From: an uncultured Kiritimatiellota bacterium
GTDB taxonomy: Bacteria > Verrucomicrobiota > Kiritimatiellia > RFP12 > UBA1067
Assembly: GCA_934654805.1 (NCBI GenBank)
Contig: CAKUGW010000010.1
Coordinates: forward strand, 1 to 44,842
DNA length: 44,842 bases
Reading direction: 5' to 3'
Both the position numbers and the translations under genes were made by a program. This document shows positions 1 to 7,379 of the stretch, piece after piece. How positions within the stretch are numbered: position 1 is the first letter of the stretch; each line of letters begins with the position of its first letter. Under the pieces are notes generated by a model, which was not told the DNA's origin, searched no databases, and saw only the letters and a program-made list of their open reading frames with translations.

Positions 1-74
1 CGGGAAATCCGCACGTCCGGTTTGATGAGGGGGAAGTCGCATCGGCGAAGCCGAGGCGTGGGTCTCTACTCTAC
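1..74 (+). mobile_element. 3' end of a group II intron (part of domain V, domain VI)
   Basis: The first 25 bases match the 3' half of a bacterial group II intron domain V: a GGGAAATCC apical hairpin, then GCACGTCCGGTTT, the strand that would pair with an AGCCGG arm lying just outside the window. A GATGAGGGGG linker and a domain VI-like hairpin (TCGGC-GAA-GCCGA, 43-55) follow. The end, CTCTACTCTAC, has a candidate branch-point A about 7 bases before a terminal AC, as expected of a 3' splice site. Translated, this end gives the RGK...GLYST type of peptide often mis-annotated downstream of such introns. The intron-encoded reverse transcriptase is not in the window. Immediately downstream the frame reads straight into a signal peptide, so the splice site most likely falls after position 74. 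Confidence 0.85.
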
Positions 75-2744
75 AAGCGTTGTGTTGCCGCCACCTTCGC
101 TCTTGTCGCCGCCACGCTTGCGGCACAGACAAACTTTACTGTCTCCGCTTCCGGTGATGCCGACTTTGCGACGCTCGATGAGGCCATCGTCGCCGCCAAT
201 GCCTATGCCAAGGCCCAGAATTGGAAGCAGATTGCCACCGTCGAGGTGGCTCCGGGGACTTATGCCATCTCCACCAACCTCCAACTTCAGGGGATGGTGG
301 TTTTGCAGGGCGCCGGGCGCGGGCAGACCATCCTGACGGGCGTTCCCGAGTACACCAACACCGCGGCATTCCTCTCGATTAAGCATAACAAGAACATTGT
401 GCGCGACTTGACCATTGCCAATGTCGTGATGAAGGGGGGCGCCCCCTTGCGCGTTGAGAACGGGGCCGTCGAGAATGTGGAGATTCTAGACTGCGTCCAA
501 CGGCAGGCGCGCTACGCCGCCGGCGGAATCTACTGTTATAGCGGCATCATCAGCAATGTTCTCTTTAGGGGGTGTCGCAACACCGAACGCGGTTCGAGCG
601 CGGCTTATGCCTTGCGGCTTCAGGGCGGCGTCGCAACCCATTGCGAAGTGACCGAGTGCTCGGGTGGCGGCTCTCTGAATGCCAACGAAGGTGCCGCCCC
701 CGTGCTCGTCACCGGAGGCATATTGCGCAATAGCCGCATCCACGGCAATACCGCCCTGACCGGCGGCGATCAAAATACGGGCGACGACTGCTGCGCCGGT
801 ATCGCAGCCATCGGTAGCAAGGCCAAAATCTACAACTGCATCGTCAGCGGCAACAGTTCCGACTCCTCCAAGGTAATCGGCGGGCTCTACTGCCGGAATG
901 CATCCGTCTGGAACTGCACGGTCGCGGGAAACACAACGCATCAGGATTCCAAAGGCATCGCAGGCTTCCGCCTCGTCGGCGGAACTATAGCTAACTCGAT
1001 ATTTTGGGGCAACGGAGACGAGACATCCCTAGGCCAGGGCGTTATCGAAGATGGCCTCTTCGCCACAAATGTCGTATCCAGACTATCCTCTGGCGGCACG
1101 ATGGCAGTCTCACCAATCTACACCGACCCAAAGTTCGTCAATATGGACCACTCCGACTTCCACCTCCGCAATACCACCTCCTCCGCCTATGCCGCAGGAG
1201 CCGATGTCGCCTCGCTTGAGCCCACTTATGCAACTATCACAGCCGACTTCGATGGTGTCGGGCGCGGTACGCCCCCCTGTATTGGCGCGCTCGAACTGAC
1301 CGAGTCCCTACCTGGATTGGACAGCGCAATCCGTATCGCGGCCCCAGTCATTCCCGAAGGCGGCACCCTCAAGGCAGAGGCTCTCGTATCTGGTTGCGAC
1401 ACGCCCGAAATCCTCTGGAAACTCGACGGAGCCCCCATCTCTACCGAGCCAATCCTCGTGCGCCAAGTGCCTCTCGGAACCCACACCCTCGAACTCTCCG
1501 TTGGCGATGGAAGCCAGACGCAGGTGCAGAGCCTGAACATCGAAGTCAAGCCGAGAATCTGCTACGCCGACCCCAACGGTGCCAATATTCCCCCCTACAA
1601 TACACCCGAAAATGCCGCCCATCGAATAGAGGATGCCTACGCGGCGCTGTGCACCACTCCCGAGTGTTCCAGCGAACTGCATATCGCCGCTGGCGACTAT
1701 ACGCTTGGACAGTCCCTATCCTTGCTGACCCCCGTCAAAATCCTTGGGGCGGGGCGTAATCAGACCTCCATTAAGGGCGGCGGTATCGTGCGAATCGCCC
1801 ATCTTCAAAACCCCAACGCCTCCCTTTCTGGCTGTACTCTCTCAAACACAGGAACTCTTTCGGGAGGGAAGGGCGCGGTCATCTCCCTCAACAGCGGAAG
1901 CGTTTGTGATTGCCGGATTGCAGATACCACCAATAGCATTTCCGGCGGTGTCGTCTATATGGATGGGGGCTTCCTCGGCGATACGGTCTTTGAACGAAAT
2001 GTCGGCGGACAAATGGGCGAGGGCGTCGTTTTGACGGTAGACGGTAGCGGCGTTGCCTCTAATCTTCTCATTCGTGGCAACGCTTCAACCTACAATGGAG
2101 GTGCCAACTTCTACTTCAACGGGTTGGTTTATGTCGGCGGCAAGGCACTCTTGACGCACTCGCGGATTATTGGCAACGGCACCCCCGATCGATTAGGTCT
2201 TCCGGTTGTCACGGTTAGCGGCAATGCCACCCTTCGGAATTGCCTCATTGCGGACAATATTGGCAGAGGATTCTTCACCGGTCGTGGCGGTATTCTCCAG
2301 ACCTCCGGGTTTTTCCAGGGGTTCGGTTCCCCCGTCACCGAGAACTGCACCATTGCCTTCAACCGCTCGGCGTCGGATGATGTTCCCACGGTCTGCATGG
2401 AGGCGGGAACTGTTCGCAATTCCATCTTTTTCGGCAACTTCCGCGAAGGAACCGCTTCCAACGATTATGCCAATGTCAAGTCCCCTGTCACATTCACCAA
2501 CAATCTGGTCGATTTGACTGTCGCTGTTGACAAAGGTGGGTGGCAGGGGAATCCTTGCTTCAAGAATGCGGCCCGGCAGGATTACAGACTTTTGAGCGCG
2601 TCTCCGGCAATCGACAAGGGGATGACCTTGCCGTGGATGGAGGGGGCTGTCGACGTCTACGGTCGTCCGCGCGTGAGGGGAAAGAATCCGGACATCGGCG
2701 CGGCGGAGTTTTCCTCGGCTGGGTTCATGATCAAGGTCAGGTAA
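75..2744 (+). CDS. Exported double parallel beta-helix (choice-of-anchor Q-like) surface protein; start lies beyond the intron
   Basis: Reading in frame from the intron boundary gives KRCVAATFALVAATLAAQ, a signal-peptide core, then mature protein. No in-frame ATG occurs before 246, and that ATG lies inside the conserved PGTY strand, so the true start codon must be in the 5' exon outside the window. The protein has two parallel beta-helix units of about 400 residues. Each begins with a D-F-A-T-L-D-E-A-I or comparable segment and a PGTY/AGDYTL turn, continues with many N-C-x-[IV] rungs, and closes with DFDG...GTPPCIGALEL (first) or VDVYGRPR...DIGAAEF (second). A short Ig-like linker lies near 1340-1540. 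The C-terminus is SSAGFMIKVR, shared with three other genes here. A surface adhesin or polysaccharide-binding/lyase-like role is possible. No catalytic residues were identified. Confidence 0.85.
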   Translation, partial: KRCVAATFALVAATLAAQTNFTVSASGDADFATLDEAIVAANAYAKAQNWKQIATVEVAPGTYAISTNLQLQGMVVLQGAGRGQTILTGVPEYTNTAAFLSIKHNKNIVRDLTIANVVMKGGAPLRVENGAVENVEILDCVQRQARYAAGGIYCYSGIISNVLFRGCRNTERGSSAAYALRLQGGVATHCEVTECSGGGSLNANEGAAPVLVTGGILRNSRIHGNTALTGGDQNTGDDCCAGIAAIGSKAKIYNCIVSGNSSDSSKVIGGLYCRNASVWNCTVAGNTTHQDSKGIAGFRLVGGTIANSIFWGNGDETSLGQGVIEDGLFATNVVSRLSSGGTMAVSPIYTDPKFVNMDHSDFHLRNTTSSAYAAGADVASLEPTYATITADFDGVGRGTPPCIGALELTESLPGLDSAIRIAAPVIPEGGTLKAEALVSGCDTPEILWKLDGAPISTEPILVRQVPLGTHTLELSVGDGSQTQVQSLNIEVKPRICYADPNGANIPPYNTPENAAHRIEDAYAALCTTPECSSELHIAAGDYTLGQSLSLLTPVKILGAGRNQTSIKGGGIVRIAHLQNPNASLSGCTLSNTGTLSGGKGAVISLNSGSVCDCRIADTTNSISGGVVYMDGGFLGDTVFERNVGGQMGEGVVLTVDGSGVASNLLIRGNASTYNGGANFYFNGLVYVGGKALLTHSRIIGNGTPDRLGLPVVTVSGNATLRNCLIADNIGRGFFTGRGGILQTSGFFQGFGSPVTENCTIAFNRSASDDVPTVCMEAGTVRNSIFFGNFREGTASNDYANVKSPVTFTNNLVDLTVAVDKGGWQGNPCFKNAARQDYRLLSASPAIDKGMTLPWMEGAVDVYGRPRVRGKNPDIGAAEFSSAGFMIKVR

Positions 2745-2752
2745 GGGGCCAG
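2631..2752 (+). repeat. 3' cassette repeat, copy 1 (coding tail plus post-stop DNA)
   Basis: The last ~110 coding bases and the bases after the stop closely match 13026-13152 at nucleotide level. Both include CCGTGGATGGA, GTCGACGTCTACGGTCGTCC and CGACATCGGCGCGGCGGAGTT-like segments, then GGTCAGGTAAGGGG across the stop codon. The match extends past the stop, so this is shared DNA and not only protein-level conservation. Confidence 0.8.
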
Positions 2753-2756
2753 GAGG

Positions 2757-2802
2757 GCGATTGTGCTGCCAGGGATCATGTCCCGCATGATAGCAAAATC
2801 GC
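2757..2802 (+). terminator. Imperfect long stem-loop after the first surface-protein gene
   Basis: GCGATTGTGCT (2757-2767), a 7-base bulge, and ATCATG (2775-2780) can pair with CATGAT (2786-2791) and AGCAAAATCGC (2792-2802) around a TCCCG loop. That is about 17 pairs with one mismatch and one bulge. No U-tract follows. It sits 13 bases after the stop and upstream of the next promoter, so it could end the first transcript in a factor-dependent way or protect its 3' end. The structure is seen in the sequence; termination is inference. Confidence 0.45.
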
Positions 2803-2831
2803 ACCCCTTCACGTACTGTAGTTTTATGCAA

Positions 2832-2861
2832 TTGTTCTCCGCGCCCCGGAGGTGCTATGAT
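2832..2861 (+). promoter_or_regulatory. Sigma70-like promoter with a dyad in its spacer, copy 1
   Basis: TTGTTC (2832-2837) and TATGAT (2856-2861) are separated by 18 bases. The spacer region holds a perfect inverted repeat CTCCG-CGCCC-CGGAG (2837-2851). A dyad between -35 and -10 is the arrangement seen at MerR-type and other spacer-operator promoters. The second copy (8424-8453) keeps both boxes, the spacing and the dyad, which supports function. Confidence 0.6.
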
Positions 2862-2864
2862 ATC

Positions 2865-2890
2865 GGCAGTCTTGCATGGGCAGGGCTGTC
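2865..2890 (+). promoter_or_regulatory. 5' leader hairpin, copy 1
   Basis: GGCAGTC (2865-2871) can pair with GGCTGTC (2884-2890) using two G-U pairs. In the other copy (8457-8482) the 5' arm is GACAGCC and pairs perfectly with the same 3' arm. The two differences therefore keep the stem, which suggests a selected RNA structure in the ~60-base leader. The predicted transcription start is close to the 5' arm, so part of the stem may not be transcribed. Confidence 0.4.
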
Positions 2891-2927
2891 ATCAGCGTTC
2901 GCATCAACAGGTAGTGAGGAGTTCGAC

Positions 2928-4148
2928 ATGAGAAATGACATCAAGAGGTTCTTCGTTGCGGTGCTTGCCGCTTGCGGCCTGGCCGTCTCTGCGGCGCTGG
3001 CGGCGCCGTCCTATCAGGCCAGGCTGACGGTGCAGGGGTATGCCGGCGCCGAGCTGGCGGACTTCCCGGTTCTTGTGCGCCTGTCGCCGCAGACGGTGGA
3101 CGGCTTTCACTACGACACATGCAAGGCGGACGGCTCTGATGTCGTGTTTGTGGACGAGAACGGCGAGCCGCTCGCCTATCAGCTGGACACGTGGAATCCG
3201 TCCGGCGAGTCGCTCTTCTGGGTGAAGCTGCCGCAACTGGCGAAAGGCAAGTCCTTCTTCGTCCAGTGGGGGGGTGGGCCGGTCACGTCATCAAACGCGT
3301 CCGGAACCTGGAACGCGAACTATGCCGGCGTCTGGCACATGGGCGAGGCGGACGGCGTCTGCTCGAACTCGACGAGGCATGGGGCGGCCTATGACGCGAC
3401 GCCGAAGGGCGAAACGTCCGAAAGCGTCCGCTACAACGGCTCCGATGCGCCGGTCGGCGGTGCGCGCACGACGGCGACGAACAAAATGTCCTATCTCTCG
3501 GTGCCTCTCCAGGTGTCCAGTTCCGACGCCTGCGACCCTGCCGGCGTGTTCAAGGACGGCGTGTTCACGATTTCCGGCTGGGTGCGCTGTGAGTCCGCGT
3601 CCGGCCACTTCCGCCTGTTCTCCCGCAAGGCGCAGTATGAGGGACCCGGCTGGGAAGTCGAGTCGAACGGCGGCAGCATGACGAAGTTCACGGCCCGCGG
3701 CGATGCCAACGACCGGACAGTCACCTTCTCGCTGCCGTCCCCCGGCCTTCACCAGAACTGGGTGCATCTCGCCTTCGTCTACGACAACGAGGACCTGTAC
3801 GTCTACGCCAATGGCGAACGGTGCGCCCAGGGCAAGATCGACCCGGCGACGGACAACGGCTTCAAGTTCTCGATCGGCTGCAACTCGAATGGCACGGACA
3901 AGTTCGCCATGGGCGCGTTCGACGAGTGCCGCCTGATGGGCGGCGCGGCCCCGGCCGACTGGGTGAAGGCCGAACATGACACGGCGGCCAACCGGGGCTT
4001 TATCGCGTATGACATGGCGGAGATCCTTGCGTCGGCCGACCCGAGCTTAGCCTCATGGTGTTTCGGTCCTCTGCAGTCGGCGACGCCTCTGCCGACTTCA
4101 TGGCCTACGTGTCGGGACTGGGCGAAGGTGCGGCATCCGCGACGCTGA
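2928..4148 (+). CDS. 5' half of a frameshifted modular surface protein: signal peptide, DUF2341-like and LamG-like domains
   Basis: The start at 2928 follows GTGAGGAG with 6 bases of spacing and gives MRNDIKRFFVAVLAACGLAVSA-ALAAP, a good signal peptide. An upstream in-frame ATG (2763) would translate the promoter and is rejected. Residues ~25-125 look like DUF2341 (QARLTVQGYAGAELADFPVL, then FFVQWGGGP). Residues ~125-350 are a concanavalin A/LamG-like domain (YAGVWHMGEADG; FTISGWVRCES; NWVHLAFVYDNEDLYVYANG; DECRLMGG). After DPSLAS (about 4044-4055) this frame becomes meaningless (CFGPLQSATPLPTS) and stops. The -1 frame continues with a coherent protein from VFRSSAVGDAS. I read it as one gene with a single-base deletion, or a sequencing error. 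No slippery heptamer for programmed frameshifting is visible. Confidence 0.8.
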   Translation: MRNDIKRFFVAVLAACGLAVSAALAAPSYQARLTVQGYAGAELADFPVLVRLSPQTVDGFHYDTCKADGSDVVFVDENGEPLAYQLDTWNPSGESLFWVKLPQLAKGKSFFVQWGGGPVTSSNASGTWNANYAGVWHMGEADGVCSNSTRHGAAYDATPKGETSESVRYNGSDAPVGGARTTATNKMSYLSVPLQVSSSDACDPAGVFKDGVFTISGWVRCESASGHFRLFSRKAQYEGPGWEVESNGGSMTKFTARGDANDRTVTFSLPSPGLHQNWVHLAFVYDNEDLYVYANGERCAQGKIDPATDNGFKFSIGCNSNGTDKFAMGAFDECRLMGGAAPADWVKAEHDTAANRGFIAYDMAEILASADPSLASWCFGPLQSATPLPTSWPTCRDWAKVRHPRR

Positions 4149-6856
4149 CCCTTGAGTATGGCTTCGACGCCGCGTCGCTTAACCGGACGCAGGAGGTCAA
4201 GACGATCTACCAGGCGGGGGGCGAGGAGTTTTGCCTCTCGCGGCTCCAGCCCGGGCGAACGTATTTCGTCCGCCTCGTCGTCCGCAACAATCTCGATCAG
4301 TCCATCGAAAGCAGCGTCCTGCGCGTGAAGACGGCCGTGTCGCCGGACTGGTTCGGCGAGCCCGGGCTGAACCAGACGTTCTTCACGCAGGCGAACGCGG
4401 ACTGGAGCAAGAGCTATGCCGAGCTCCCGCAAGGGACGGACTGGCGCAACTACGAGGACGGCAATCGCATCTACCGCCGTGAGCTGGGCGTGCTGGCCGC
4501 CTACCTCGGCGGCAGGCCGAAGGGGACGGCGACGAAGCGCACATCCGACGTCTGGGGCGACGAGGTCTGCTGGCCAGAGAACGGCGGCCAGTGGGTCTAC
4601 TGGGGCAAGATGCGCCTGGAAGGCGGCAAGAAGTACCTCTTCCGCACGTGCATCGACGACAACGAGCGCATCCAAATCACCGATCCGAGAACCGGGAAAA
4701 CGACCACGCTTCTTGAAGAAGTCAGCAGCTGGTCCTCCATCATAACCTCCTCGCCGTTTGAGCCGAAGGAGACTGGCTGGTATCCGATCGAGATCCGGCT
4801 GAGCGACGGCACTGGCCACGCCGGCGGCTACAATTCGACCGCCGACTACCTGAACACGGAGAACATGGGCTGGTCGGATGATGGCGGCACGACCTGGAAT
4901 CTGATGATGGATCCGGGGGACGGATCGCTCTTCAGGGTGAACGGCCGCGCGTCCGTCTCGGTGAAGGAGGTCATCTCGGATGGCGCCCGTCAGAGGCTGG
5001 CCCTGACCTTCCCTGCCGCGTCCGGCCCGCGCTACCTGTATGTCGCCTGGGGCCCTGAGCATGGCGGCGACACGCTGGAGGGGTGGGCGAACAGGACGTG
5101 TGTCGCCACGATCGAGGCCGGCAAGACGGATGCGACTGCCCCCCTGCCGTCCAACTGGGGGACGGACGAAAGCCTCGTCCTCCGCTGCTGCCTTCTTGAC
5201 GGTGAGCGCCCGGTCTGGTCGCCGAGCATCTACTGGCGAGACGTCGCCGATCCGGAGGTCTCCCTCGACGCGCTCGACGGCCGTAAGGGCGACAAGCTGA
5301 CGGTGACGGGCGACCTGAAGGACTACGCCGGCGGGCCATGCACGCTGACGGTGCTGGTCGGCCCGTCGGAAGACGAGATGACCCCGGCCTGGACGGGGCC
5401 TGCCGACTCCGTCTGCCAGTCGTTCGGAGCCTTCGAGCTGACGCTCTTCGAGCCCAATGCGTCGTCGCCGAAGTACCTGGCTCCGGGCGAGACGTATTAC
5501 GTCTGCATCGAGGCGGAGGCGGACGGGCGGCGCACGCGCAGTCAGACGAAGCGTGTGACGATGGCGGGGGCCCCGGCGTTCGGCTCGGTCTCGGCGGCCG
5601 TCTCGCGCCGCACGGTGACGTTCAGGGGCCGGCTGACGGACGCCGGCATGGGCGACGTGGCGTCGGTCTCGCTCTGGGTCGGCGAGTCGAATGACGCGGA
5701 CACGTTCGACCAGGTGGGCGGTCCGCTCGACATGCAGGTAGGGGCGTTCTCGTTTACTAACGAGTTCGAACACTTCGAGCGGACCTACTACTGGCAGTTT
5801 CGCGCGGTCTCGACATCCGCCGGCGGCACGGCGACGAATGAGACGCGCACGGCCGTGGCGACGTGCCATACGCTGGACACGACGACCTACACCTGGACGG
5901 GCGCGGCGGACAACGACTGGGGAAAACCGGCGAACTGGAGCGACAACCAGAAGGGGGACTCGTGCGGCTATCCGCAGTCCTCGGCGGCGAAGGTCTTCTT
6001 CCCGGCCGGCACGAAGGCGCGGATCGTTCTGAGCGCGGCGATGAGCGTCGGAACCCTCGACCTGAGTCAGTCGGGCGTAGATGTCACGTTTGCCCGTGCG
6101 GACGGGCAGGAAGCTGTAGGGCTGGAGGTGAAAAATAAGCTGCAGATCCAGGGGCAGGGGGTGCGCCTGGCCCTGGACGGCGTGGCGCTTCGCTCGCCTG
6201 GCATGAGGTTGTTTGAATCCTCCGAAGGCGAGGTGCGGCTGTCCAACGGGGCGAGCTGGTATCTGTCGGGCCGCTTGGAGAACATGGATGGCGGCAGACT
6301 GTGGCTCGGCCCGGGCACGTCCCTCTCCTGCTCGGACTACTGGTTCGGTGGGGGCCTGACGGTGATTGACGACGCAACGCTTGAGGTGCGGGCAAGCGTG
6401 CGGCTCGGCACGTTTAAGGATGGCGGCAAGATTCGGTTCGTCGGCACACATCCGGCTTTCCGTTGCACGTCGCGCGACGCGCTGGTCTACTCGAATCTGG
6501 AGACCGCGAACGTGCGGCTGGAATTTGCGCTGCCGGTCGGGGGCTATGAGACGCCGCCGTTCTTCAACGCTTCCAACGGAAAACCCGGAAGGATCTTGGG
6601 CTACAACGACAGCAACAAGCCCGGGTACCCGATTACGGTCGACATCGCACGTGACTCGCCGGCGGCAATCGGCCTGCAGAAGACGAACACGACGCTGATC
6701 AGCTGGGGGAGGGGCATCTGTCCCAAAATCATCCAGACAGCCGCTCAGCCGGGCGCGAACGCTACGTTCGTTTGGTCGGAGGAGAAGGAGGGCGAAAATC
6801 CGGTGTCGCTGGGCGTCCGCCTCGCCCCGGCCGGGTTCATCATCCGGGTCAGGTAA
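4055..6856 (+). CDS. 3' half of the frameshifted modular surface protein: FN3-like, PA14-like and passenger-like domains, VR tail
   Basis: This frame continues the protein from 2928. The ATG at 4055 has no ribosome-binding site and falls at the frameshift, so it is probably not a real start. Domains in order: a fibronectin-III-like module (VSGLGEGAASATLTLEYG), a PA14-like module (about 4480-4960; WGKMRLEGGKKYLFRTCIDD, then GWYPIEIRLSDG), three further beta-sandwich modules, and from ~5880 an autotransporter-passenger-like repeat region (YTWTGAADNDWGKPANWSDN; VKNKLQIQGQGVRLALDG). The end is APAGFIIRVR, matching the tails of the other family members. It probably belongs to an exported surface protein that binds or displays glycan. 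Without repair of the frameshift this half would not be exported. Confidence 0.75.
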   Translation: MVFRSSAVGDASADFMAYVSGLGEGAASATLTLEYGFDAASLNRTQEVKTIYQAGGEEFCLSRLQPGRTYFVRLVVRNNLDQSIESSVLRVKTAVSPDWFGEPGLNQTFFTQANADWSKSYAELPQGTDWRNYEDGNRIYRRELGVLAAYLGGRPKGTATKRTSDVWGDEVCWPENGGQWVYWGKMRLEGGKKYLFRTCIDDNERIQITDPRTGKTTTLLEEVSSWSSIITSSPFEPKETGWYPIEIRLSDGTGHAGGYNSTADYLNTENMGWSDDGGTTWNLMMDPGDGSLFRVNGRASVSVKEVISDGARQRLALTFPAASGPRYLYVAWGPEHGGDTLEGWANRTCVATIEAGKTDATAPLPSNWGTDESLVLRCCLLDGERPVWSPSIYWRDVADPEVSLDALDGRKGDKLTVTGDLKDYAGGPCTLTVLVGPSEDEMTPAWTGPADSVCQSFGAFELTLFEPNASSPKYLAPGETYYVCIEAEADGRRTRSQTKRVTMAGAPAFGSVSAAVSRRTVTFRGRLTDAGMGDVASVSLWVGESNDADTFDQVGGPLDMQVGAFSFTNEFEHFERTYYWQFRAVSTSAGGTATNETRTAVATCHTLDTTTYTWTGAADNDWGKPANWSDNQKGDSCGYPQSSAAKVFFPAGTKARIVLSAAMSVGTLDLSQSGVDVTFARADGQEAVGLEVKNKLQIQGQGVRLALDGVALRSPGMRLFESSEGEVRLSNGASWYLSGRLENMDGGRLWLGPGTSLSCSDYWFGGGLTVIDDATLEVRASVRLGTFKDGGKIRFVGTHPAFRCTSRDALVYSNLETANVRLEFALPVGGYETPPFFNASNGKPGRILGYNDSNKPGYPITVDIARDSPAAIGLQKTNTTLISWGRGICPKIIQTAAQPGANATFVWSEEKEGENPVSLGVRLAPAGFIIRVR

Positions 6857-6866
6857 GGGGCCTTGG
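6847..6866 (+). repeat. Post-stop conserved element, copy 2 (with a stranded start codon)
   Basis: GGTCAGGTAAGGGGCCTTGG spans the TAA stop and is identical to 17541-17560, with close copies at 2735-2750 and 13133-13152. AAGGGG lies 6 bases before an ATG (6867) and resembles a ribosome-binding site. Here the ATG opens only a short frame (MKTLLMNQGVCPHS...), whereas at 17561 the same element starts a real gene. It may be the remnant of a lost downstream gene. Confidence 0.7.
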
Positions 6867-6889
6867 ATGAAAACGTTGCTGATGAATCA

Positions 6890-6951
6890 GGGGGTCTGTC
6901 CCCACTCGTCCTTCCAGACAATGGGAAGATCCTGAAAGCCGACTGCGGCTT
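6890..6951. repeat. REP-like short palindromes in the gap after the second surface gene
   Basis: GGGGTCTGTCCCC (6891-6903) is a small GC hairpin of a type common among REP/RAYT-associated repeats. AAGCCG-ACTG-CGGCTT (6936-6951) is a second short stem-loop. No transposase is nearby. They are structures visible in the sequence; assignment to a REP family is a guess. The 6857-7118 gap otherwise contains only the hairpin and promoter listed next. Confidence 0.3.
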
Positions 6952-6992
6952 CGGACTCGACGACTCGAAAAGCTCAGATGCTCAGATGCCGG

Positions 6993-7028
6993 GGTCGGTC
7001 AACACCGCGCTAGCGGTGTTGACCGACC
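6993..7028. terminator. Perfect 16-bp stem with a 4-base loop
   Basis: GGTCGGTCAACACCGC (6993-7008) pairs perfectly with GCGGTGTTGACCGACC (7013-7028) around GCTA. No U-run follows in either direction. The stem is far longer than usual intrinsic terminators and is almost fully symmetric at DNA level. It may be a bidirectional terminator between the surface-gene transcript and the ATPase promoter, or a palindromic repeat of mobile origin. Confidence 0.55.
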
Positions 7029-7053
7029 GAGTACACCTCCAGGGCCCGGTGGA

Positions 7054-7082
7054 TTGACGCAAAGGCGCAGTTATGATATCAT
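7054..7082 (+). promoter_or_regulatory. Promoter of the AAA ATPase gene
   Basis: TTGACG (7054-7059), a 17-base spacer and TATCAT (7077-7082) form a sigma70-like promoter. TATGATATCAT (7072-7082) contains a 10-bp palindrome and recurs exactly at 22974-22984. The alternative -10, TATGAT at 7072, would leave only 12 bases to this -35. Confidence 0.5.
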
Positions 7083-7093
7083 GTCTGCGTTGT

Positions 7094-7105
7094 GTAGAAT
7101 TCTAC
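7094..7105. promoter_or_regulatory. 12-bp perfect palindrome, candidate operator
   Basis: GTAGAATTCTAC is a perfect palindrome lying between the predicted transcription start and the ATPase start codon (7119), a usual place for a repressor site. No regulator gene lies nearby. Function is inference. Confidence 0.35.
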
Positions 7106-7118
7106 GGAATATTTAATT

Positions 7119-7379
7119 ATGAGGATTGCGCGAGATGGTTATCTTGACCAAATTAAGAAGTTCATGCACAATGGGCTTGTGAAGGTCATTACCGGCATAC
7201 GCCGCTGCGGAAAGAGTTATTTCCTCTTTGACATCTTTTGTGACTATCTTCGCGGACAGGGCGTTGATTCGAGTCAGATCATCGAGATTCGCCTTGATGA
7301 AGACGAATTTGAGCAATTGAGAAATCCGCGTAAGCTTTCTGAACATGTCAAGGCGCGGTTGTTGGCGGATGGACGGTAG
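7119..7379 (+). CDS. N-terminal part of AAA_14/DUF4143-family ATPase (Walker A), ended by in-frame TAG
   Basis: This 86-residue frame starts MRIARDGYLDQIKKFM and carries Walker A, GIRRCGKSY (residues ~27-35). This is the typical opening of AAA_14/DUF4143 ATPases. These proteins are frequent in mobile or accessory regions and have no settled function, though some behave like toxin- or nuclease-linked proteins. The frame stops at TAG (7377-7379), and the very next codon is ATG in the same frame, beginning the Walker B part. Codon use is visibly AT-richer than in neighbouring genes, which suggests horizontal acquisition. It is either a nonsense-mutated pseudogene or a two-piece protein made by reinitiation at TAGATG. 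Confidence 0.7.
   Translation: MRIARDGYLDQIKKFMHNGLVKVITGIRRCGKSYFLFDIFCDYLRGQGVDSSQIIEIRLDEDEFEQLRNPRKLSEHVKARLLADGR

Larger units (their letters stand above)
2815..2957 (+). repeat. Promoter-leader-start repeat, copy 1
   Basis: This ~143-bp direct repeat of 8407-8550 is about 90% identical by eye. It spans ACTGTAGTTTTATGCAATTG, the promoter, the 5' leader, the ribosome-binding site and the first ten codons (MRNDIKRF.V). Similarity stops abruptly inside the signal-peptide coding sequence. The unit behaves like a mobile or gene-converted expression cassette placed in front of different surface-protein bodies. Confidence 0.85.

Noticed and set aside
22..336. Small open frame at the left edge on the + strand
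   Set aside because: It is translation of group II intron domains V/VI and the out-of-frame exon. The peptide is a known kind of spurious product.
4055..4148. Programmed -1 frameshift in the second surface gene
   Set aside because: No slippery heptamer or downstream stem-loop was found at the overlap. A lost base is simpler.
7377..7379. TAG used as a sense codon in a recoded genome
   Set aside because: TAG ends other convincing genes here (36134-36136 and 43043-43045), so general reassignment is unlikely.
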